Assembly: GCA_028748685.1 (NCBI GenBank)
Contig: JAJRDU010000266.1
Span: forward strand, 1-38,215
Direction of reading: 5' to 3'
DNA: 38,215 nt
Origin: Methylococcaceae bacterium
GTDB lineage: Bacteria; Pseudomonadota; Gammaproteobacteria; Methylococcales; Methylomonadaceae
Part shown: piece by piece, positions 33,445-38,215 of the stretch
Numbering within the stretch: position 1 is the stretch's first letter
Layout of the letters: every line of letters begins with the position of its first letter
Notes under the pieces: generated by a model
What the model was told of the DNA's origin: nothing
The model's input: the letters and a program-made list of their open reading frames with translations, nothing else
The model's database searches: none
Made by a program: the position numbers and the translations under genes

Positions 33445-34194
33445 TTAAAAAGCGATCGGTTTGGGCGCCGGTTTTTTGGCGGCTTCCAGCGCGGCCCGTT
33501 GTTTTTCCAGCAACTGATTGATGCCGAATTCGGCCAGTTCCAGCATGGCGTTGAGCTCGTCCTTCCTGAAGGCGTGGCCTTCGGCGGTGCCCTGTACTTC
33601 GATGAAATGGCCGGCTTCATTCATCACCACGTTCATGTCGGTCTCGGCCTGGTGGTCTTCGGCGTAATCCAGGTCCAGCACCGGTATGCCGTTGTAGATG
33701 CCTACCGATACCGAGGCGACCTGGCCGTGCAGCGGATTCTTCTTGATCTTGTGGGTTTTCAACAGGTGTTCGATCGCAATCGACAAAGCCACGAAACCGC
33801 CGGTGATCGAGGCGGTGCGGGTGCCGCCGTCGGCCTGGATCACGTCGCAATCGATGGTGATGGTGTTTTCGCCCAGCGCTTTCAGGTCGATCGCGGCGCG
33901 CAAGGAGCGGCCGATCAGGCGCTGGATTTCCAGCGTCCGTCCGCCTTGCTTGCCGCGTCCGGCTTCCCGGTCCATTCGGCTGTGGGTGGAGCGCGGCAGC
34001 ATGCCGTATTCGGCGGTGACCCAGCCTTCGCCCTTGCCTTTCAGGAAGCGCGGCACGCTGTTGTCGACGCTGGCGGTGCACAACACCCTGGTGTCGCCGA
34101 ATTCCACCAAAACCGAGCCTTCGGCATGCTTGGTGTAATGACAGGTGAAGCGTATTTCGCGTAATTGATCGGGATTGCGTCCGCTGGGTCTCAT
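33445..34194 (-). CDS. rph: Ribonuclease PH
   Basis: RNase PH is a phosphorolytic 3'-5' exoribonuclease that trims tRNA precursors. The 249-residue product starts [14 protein letters not shown] and has the expected core ([61 protein letters not shown]), all family landmarks. The length is slightly above the E. coli protein and ends in an Ala/Pro-rich tail. It starts a small rph-rdgB-kinase unit. Confidence 0.97.
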   Translation of the reverse strand: MRPSGRNPDQLREIRFTCHYTKHAEGSVLVEFGDTRVLCTASVDNSVPRFLKGKGEGWVTAEYGMLPRSTHSRMDREAGRGKQGGRTLEIQRLIGRSLRAAIDLKALGENTITIDCDVIQADGGTRTASITGGFVALSIAIEHLLKTHKIKKNPLHGQVASVSVGIYNGIPVLDLDYAEDHQAETDMNVVMNEAGHFIEVQGTAEGHAFRKDELNAMLELAEFGINQLLEKQRAALEAAKKPAPKPIAF

Positions 34195-34258
34195 ATTGGT
34201 CTCGCCGGAAGGAAAATCGCGGCATTATACCGGCTTTGTATGTTGAGTCGGTAAAAGC

Positions 34259-34732
34259 CTACGTCTCGATCAGGCTGAGTGGCAATTCCCGCACGGTTTT
34301 GGCGGCATGTGTTCCCGACAAATCGCCGCACTTCCCACTTCCCTGTGGGTTGGCCACGATGCGGAAGGCGCGCAATTCCAGTACGCCCTTGGTGTTCAGG
34401 GAAATAATCAGGTGCAGCGCTTCCGGGTAGGTGGCTTGCTCGATGTCGGTGGACGAGGGTATGGCAGGGGTGTGGGGATGGGAATGGTAAATCGCGAATA
34501 GGTTTTCGCACTTGTCGCGCATCTGTTTCATCGCCGCAATTTGCTGGCTGGCATCCAGCAGGAAACGGTTTTGCGGCGTGTCGGCGCTGTTGGCGATCGG
34601 ATAGCAACTGACCGGCATGCCGCCGGTGTCGGCGCCGACCAGTCCGCAGACTTCCGTCTCGGGAGAGAGTTGTGCCAGATGCAGCAATTGATTGGTGAGT
34701 TTGCGCGGTAAACAAATTTCGTCGGTGTTCAT
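34259..34732 (-). CDS. JAMM/MPN+ metalloprotease-like protein
   Basis: The product (157 residues from ATG 34732, or 161 from 34744) has the full JAMM metal signature. E27 lies in ETEVCGLVG, with H83 and H85 in YHSHP and S93/D96 in SSTD (HxHPx(6)SxxD). Bacterial members cleave ubiquitin-like or sulfur-carrier proteins (Mec+ type) or similar substrates. The ATG at 34732 overlaps the prmC TGA by 4 bp, so it is coupled to hemA-prfA-prmC. Cysteine-biosynthesis or ThiS/CysO-like partners are not seen here, so its substrate is unknown. Confidence 0.88.
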   Translation of the reverse strand: MNTDEICLPRKLTNQLLHLAQLSPETEVCGLVGADTGGMPVSCYPIANSADTPQNRFLLDASQQIAAMKQMRDKCENLFAIYHSHPHTPAIPSSTDIEQATYPEALHLIISLNTKGVLELRAFRIVANPQGSGKCGDLSGTHAAKTVRELPLSLIET

Positions 34733-35589
34733 GTCGGGTTCCATAATCCTGATGTGACGCGGGGATTGCCGGATAGGTCGGCGTGAGTTTTGACTTGCCG
34801 GTAGTTTAAGGTCTCGAAAATGGCTTGTACCCCGGCCTGTTGATTGTAGCCGTGTTCGACCAATAGTCGGCTGCCGATTTTCAGATGACTGCGGGCCTGT
34901 TCGGCGATCAGGCGAATATCTTTCAGGCCGTTTTCGGCGCTGACCAGCGCGCTATTCGGCTCGAAGCGGACATCGCCTTGTCGTAAATGCGGGTCGCTCT
35001 CGGCGATGTAGGGCGGGTTGCTGATCACGAGGTCGAAGTCATGATCTGTTATCGCGTCGAACCAGTGGGATTGCAGAAATCGGACATTATGGGTGGCGAG
35101 CCGTTCGGCGTTTTGCCTGGCAACAGTCAAGGCCGCGGGGCTAAGGTCAGTGGCGATCACGTCCGCCAGTGGCCTCTCGGCCGCCAAGGTAATCGCCAAG
35201 ATCCCGGAGCCGGTGCCGAGGTCGATGATTTTGCTGGCTTGGCCAGCGGGTAGCCATTCTAAACTGAGTTCGACCAGCAATTCGCTGTCAGGTCTGGGTA
35301 TCAACACATCGGGGCCGACAAGAAAATTGCGCGACCAGAATTCGCGTTGGCCGGTCAGATAGGCGACCGGCATTCCTTGCCGGCGTTGCTCTATCAAGTG
35401 CCGGTAATCGGCAATTTGCCGCGTGGTCGGCCGATGATCAGGCCAGGCTCTCAGAAACGAGCGGTTTTTGTTTAGGCAATGGCATAGCAATACTTCCGCG
35501 TCCAGCGAGGCGGTTTCCGATACGGGGGTTAGGGTTTCAATCGCATCGGCGAGCAGGATTTGAATCGATTCGGTCGCCAACTCAGACAT
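34729..35589 (-). CDS. prmC: Release factor glutamine methyltransferase
   Basis: PrmC (HemK) methylates the GGQ glutamine of release factors RF1 and RF2. The 286-residue product has the N-terminal helical domain and the SAM motif [13 protein letters not shown] (121-133). Its catalytic NPPY is at 191-194 ([11 protein letters not shown]). It overlaps the end of prfA by 8 bp, so enzyme and substrate genes are coupled. The downstream JAMM gene overlaps its stop. Confidence 0.97.
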   Translation of the reverse strand: MSELATESIQILLADAIETLTPVSETASLDAEVLLCHCLNKNRSFLRAWPDHRPTTRQIADYRHLIEQRRQGMPVAYLTGQREFWSRNFLVGPDVLIPRPDSELLVELSLEWLPAGQASKIIDLGTGSGILAITLAAERPLADVIATDLSPAALTVARQNAERLATHNVRFLQSHWFDAITDHDFDLVISNPPYIAESDPHLRQGDVRFEPNSALVSAENGLKDIRLIAEQARSHLKIGSRLLVEHGYNQQAGVQAIFETLNYRQVKTHADLSGNPRVTSGLWNPT

Positions 35590-36667
35590 TGCCCAACTGT
35601 GTCAGCAATTCCGCCTGATGTTCGTGTATCAGCGGCTGAATCACGTGCTCCAGCCCGCCCTCCATGATTTCTTCCAGCTTGTAGAGCGTCAGATTGATGC
35701 GGTGGTCGGTCAGCCGGCCTTGCGGGTAGTTGTAAGTGCGGATACGCTCGGAACGGTCGCCGCTGCCGACTTGCAATCTGCGGCTTTCCGATTGTTCGGC
35801 GTGCTGTTTCTCTTGCTCGGCGGCGAGTAATCTCGCTTGTAGAACTGACATGGCGCGGGCGCGGTTCTTGTGCTGCGAGCGTTCGTCCTGGCATTCCACC
35901 ACCACGCCGGTCGGGATGTGGGTGATGCGGATCGCCGAATCCGTCCGGTTGACGTGCTGGCCGCCGGCACCCGATGCTCGGTAGGTGTCGATGCGCAGGT
36001 CGGCCGGGTTGATTTCGATCTCGTCTACGCTATCGACTTCCGGCATGATGGCCACGGTGCAGGCCGAGGTATGCACTCGGCCTTGGGATTCGGTTTCCGG
36101 TACGCGCTGGACGCGATGAGTGCCGGACTCGAATTTCAACTGGGAATAGACGTTCTGACCGCTGATGCGCATGATGACTTCCTTGTAGCCGCCATGCTCG
36201 CCGCGATTTTCGTTGATAATTTCGGTGCTCCAGCCACGACGTTCCGCGTAGCGTTGATACATGCGCGCCAGATCGCCGGAGAATATTGCGGCTTCGTCGC
36301 CGCCGGTGCCGGCCCGCACCTCCAGGAATATATTGCGGTTGTCGTTGGGATCTTTCGGCAACAGCAGGATTTGTAGTTGCTGTTCCAGCTCTTCCTGTTG
36401 GGCTTCGGCGGCTTGAATTTCTTCCTTGGCCATTTCCCGTAGCTCCGGATCACTGTCCTTGGCCATTTCCTTGGCCGATTCCAGATTGGCTTCGTTGTCC
36501 AGATAAGTCTTGTAGCAGGCGACTAAGGGTTCGATTTGCGCGTATTCCTGGCCGAGGCTGCGAAATTGGTTCTGGTTGCTTTGTACTTCCGGTTGCGAGA
36601 GTAGGGCGGTGATTTCTTCAAAGCGTTCGCCGAGGTTTTCCAGCTTGGTTTGTATCGAGGGTTTCAT
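35582..36667 (-). CDS. prfA: Peptide chain release factor 1
   Basis: RF1 recognises UAA and UAG and triggers peptide release. The 361-residue product (E. coli 360) has GGQ at 235-237 within [12 protein letters not shown] and the stop-codon reading region [10 protein letters not shown], with P190-E-T192 as the PxT motif that defines RF1. It lies 10 bp after hemA and 8 bp inside prmC. RF1 and PrmC are thus made together. Confidence 0.98.
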   Translation of the reverse strand: MKPSIQTKLENLGERFEEITALLSQPEVQSNQNQFRSLGQEYAQIEPLVACYKTYLDNEANLESAKEMAKDSDPELREMAKEEIQAAEAQQEELEQQLQILLLPKDPNDNRNIFLEVRAGTGGDEAAIFSGDLARMYQRYAERRGWSTEIINENRGEHGGYKEVIMRISGQNVYSQLKFESGTHRVQRVPETESQGRVHTSACTVAIMPEVDSVDEIEINPADLRIDTYRASGAGGQHVNRTDSAIRITHIPTGVVVECQDERSQHKNRARAMSVLQARLLAAEQEKQHAEQSESRRLQVGSGDRSERIRTYNYPQGRLTDHRINLTLYKLEEIMEGGLEHVIQPLIHEHQAELLTQLGNV

Positions 36668-36677
36668 CGGTGGTTTA

Positions 36678-37925
36678 TCATAATTTGAAAATTTCGCGCG
36701 AGGCGGCGATTAAATCGTGGCGTTCGTTGGCGCCGGCGTCGCGCAATTGCGCGCACGGGGTGTGGATTAATTTATTGGTCAGTGTGTGGGCCAGGCGTTG
36801 TAATACTTCATCGGCAGGCGCGCCGTTGTTCAACTGTGCCAGCGCTTTTTGCAGCGCCTCGTCGCGAGTCAGTTCGGCCTGGGTTCGGAAGTCGCGTATG
36901 GTTTCCTGCGCGCCTTGCGAACGCAGCCAGGCCAGAAAATGTTCGACCTGGGTGTCGATGATTTCCTCGGCCTGCTCGGCGGCGCGGCGGCGTAAATCCA
37001 TGTTCTGGTTGACGGTGTTCTGCAGATCGTCTACGGTGTAGAGATACACGTCGCGCAATTGTTCCACTTCGGCTTCGATGTCGCGCGGTACCGCCAGGTC
37101 GACCATGAACATCGGCTTGTGCTTGCGTTTTTTGATAGCACTTTCCACTCGGCCCTTGCCGAGGATGGGCAGTTGGCTGGCGGTGGAAGAAACCACTATA
37201 TCGGCTTCGGCTAGATGATCCGGCAGTTCGGACAGAGAGATCGCGTAACCGTTGAACTGAGTCGCCAAGGCGTGGGCCTTGTCGTAAGTGCGGTTGGCGA
37301 TAATGATCCGGCCAATGCCGTGCTGGTGCAGGTGGCGGGCCGTCAGTTCTATGGTTTCGCCGGCGCCTATCAGCAGCGCGGTCTGTTCGCTGAGCTTGTC
37401 GAAAATTTGTTGAGCCAGCTGTACCGCCGCAAACGCTACCGAGACAGGGCTGGAGCCTATCGCCGTGTCGGTGCGGACTTTTTTGGCGGCGGAGAATGTG
37501 TGTTGGAATAATTTGCTGAGATTTCTGCCCAAGGTACCCGCTTGATTGGCGGCGTGATAGGCGGTTTTCATCTGCCCAAGAATTTGCGGTTCGCCGAGTA
37601 TCATCGAATCCAGTCCGCAGGCGACGCGGAACATGTGTCGGATCGACTGACTGTCTTTGTAACTGTACAAATAGGGTGTAAATTCGACTGGTTTTATTTT
37701 TTTGGTGTCGGCAATCCAGTCGACCAGCGTGGATTGATCGTCGCTTTCCGCCTGATAATAGAATTCGGTGCGATTGCAGGTGGAAAGTATCGCGGCTTCG
37801 CTGATTTCTCTGATATTCCACAAATTTTTCAATGTGTTATCGAGAATCTCGGCCGGGAAAGCCAGGCGTTCGCGGATGGCGACCGGCGCTGTATTGTAAT
37901 TTATCCCTACGGCAAGAAGAGTCAT
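36678..37925 (-). CDS. hemA: Glutamyl-tRNA reductase
   Basis: HemA reduces glutamyl-tRNA(Glu) to glutamate-1-semialdehyde, the first committed step of C5-type haem synthesis. ATG 37925 gives 415 residues starting [16 protein letters not shown]50 in STCNRTE is the catalytic cysteine at the same position as in E. coli. The Rossmann motif GAGETIE and the C-terminal dimerisation helices are present. A frame extending to 37946 is not family-like. It is the first gene of hemA-prfA-prmC-JAMM and has a good promoter 34-62 bp upstream. Confidence 0.97.
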   Translation of the reverse strand: MTLLAVGINYNTAPVAIRERLAFPAEILDNTLKNLWNIREISEAAILSTCNRTEFYYQAESDDQSTLVDWIADTKKIKPVEFTPYLYSYKDSQSIRHMFRVACGLDSMILGEPQILGQMKTAYHAANQAGTLGRNLSKLFQHTFSAAKKVRTDTAIGSSPVSVAFAAVQLAQQIFDKLSEQTALLIGAGETIELTARHLHQHGIGRIIIANRTYDKAHALATQFNGYAISLSELPDHLAEADIVVSSTASQLPILGKGRVESAIKKRKHKPMFMVDLAVPRDIEAEVEQLRDVYLYTVDDLQNTVNQNMDLRRRAAEQAEEIIDTQVEHFLAWLRSQGAQETIRDFRTQAELTRDEALQKALAQLNNGAPADEVLQRLAHTLTNKLIHTPCAQLRDAGANERHDLIAASREIFKL

Positions 37926-37958
37926 CGGCGGTGAATAAGAGCACAAGAAAAGTGGGTC

Positions 37959-37987
37959 ATTTTAAGGAATGTGTGGTTTTTGTCCAA
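37959..37987 (-). promoter_or_regulatory. Sigma-70 promoter of the hemA operon
   Basis: On the minus strand TTGGAC (-35, 37982-37987), a 17-base spacer and TAAAAT (-10, 37959-37964) lie in the gap between hemA and the divergent lipoprotein gene. Confidence 0.65.
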
Positions 37988-38071
37988 ATAGATTAAAACG
38001 GCAGTCTGAATCAGTGGCTTTTTCTGATAATCTATGCGGACAACTTTTTTGAAAGTGGGTCGTTTGATTGC

Positions 38072-38215
38072 ATGAACAAATGGATAAACATCGCAATACT
38101 TATTTCTTTGGCGGGTTGCGCTGCTACGCCTGAAAAGTCACCGGATGCTCAGAGTGAGTTGATGAAGCACGAGGTGCTTTCCGGTCAGGAGGGGCTCAAC
38201 ACGGAGATTGATGAG
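38072..38215 (+). CDS. N-terminal part of a lipoprotein (3' end outside window)
   Basis: The frame starts at ATG 38072 and runs off the window, leaving 48 residues. It has a lipoprotein signal (MNKWINIAILISLAGC) with a clear lipobox LAGC (13-16), followed by an acidic helix (SELMKHEVLSGQEGL). In related gammaproteobacteria the gene divergent from hemA is an outer-membrane TPR-repeat lipoprotein upstream of lolB, which fits but cannot be checked here. Confidence 0.7.
   Translation, partial: MNKWINIAILISLAGCAATPEKSPDAQSELMKHEVLSGQEGLNTEIDE

Noticed and set aside
33403-34164. 253-codon plus-strand frame over rph.
   Set aside because: It is antisense to rph, a certain gene, with no ribosome site and shadow-like composition.

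Overview
The window looks like a chromosomal segment of a gammaproteobacterium. The housekeeping gene orders (rplU-rpmA-obgE-proB, rpmH-rnpA-yidD-yidC-mnmE, hemA-prfA-prmC), a PEP-CTERM (exosortase-sorted) protein with a sigma-54-type promoter, and the overall sequence style suggest a Methylococcales methanotroph such as Methylomonas. That placement is inference, because no marker gene here proves it.

Layout. Positions 1-10.7 kb are mostly core genome on the minus strand. They hold a truncated HEPN-like gene, proB, obgE, rpmA, rplU, mnmE, yidC, yidD, rnpA and rpmH, then ispB on the plus strand, then recD with a small coiled-coil gene on the minus strand. The translation, secretion and tRNA-modification genes are tightly packed, with overlaps or single-digit spacers, and read from a clear sigma-70 promoter in front of rpmH.

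Positions 10.7-31.7 kb are accessory. They contain arsM (arsenite methylation), a PEP-CTERM protein, about 1 kb without a convincing gene, a small secreted protein, and a four-gene copper/silver block: a GDCCVxC-type cysteine protein fused to a membrane/periplasmic segment, then cusC-, cusB- and cusA-like genes. Next come a REP-associated transposase (RAYT) with two copies of a 76-77-bp palindromic repeat on either side, two conserved unknowns, and a TerB-like gene. A run of small minus-strand genes follows (HXXEE membrane protein, two more membrane proteins, a GNAT-SnoaL fusion). Then comes a compact three-gene operon that ends in a PD-(D/E)XK nuclease with its own promoter, a MerA-like flavoprotein disulfide reductase, twin hairpin repeats, and a large lipoprotein.

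Positions 31.8 kb to the end return to core genes on the minus strand: a sugar/choline-kinase-like phosphotransferase, rdgB, rph, a JAMM metalloprotease-like protein, prmC, prfA and hemA. A divergent lipoprotein gene is cut by the window end. PrfA and PrmC are a functional pair (PrmC methylates the GGQ glutamine of release factors).

The best candidate for an undescribed system is the three-gene operon at 26853-28297 (two unknown proteins plus a QxxxY-type PD-(D/E)XK nuclease, translationally coupled). The RAYT locus with its paired palindromes is the next most interesting.
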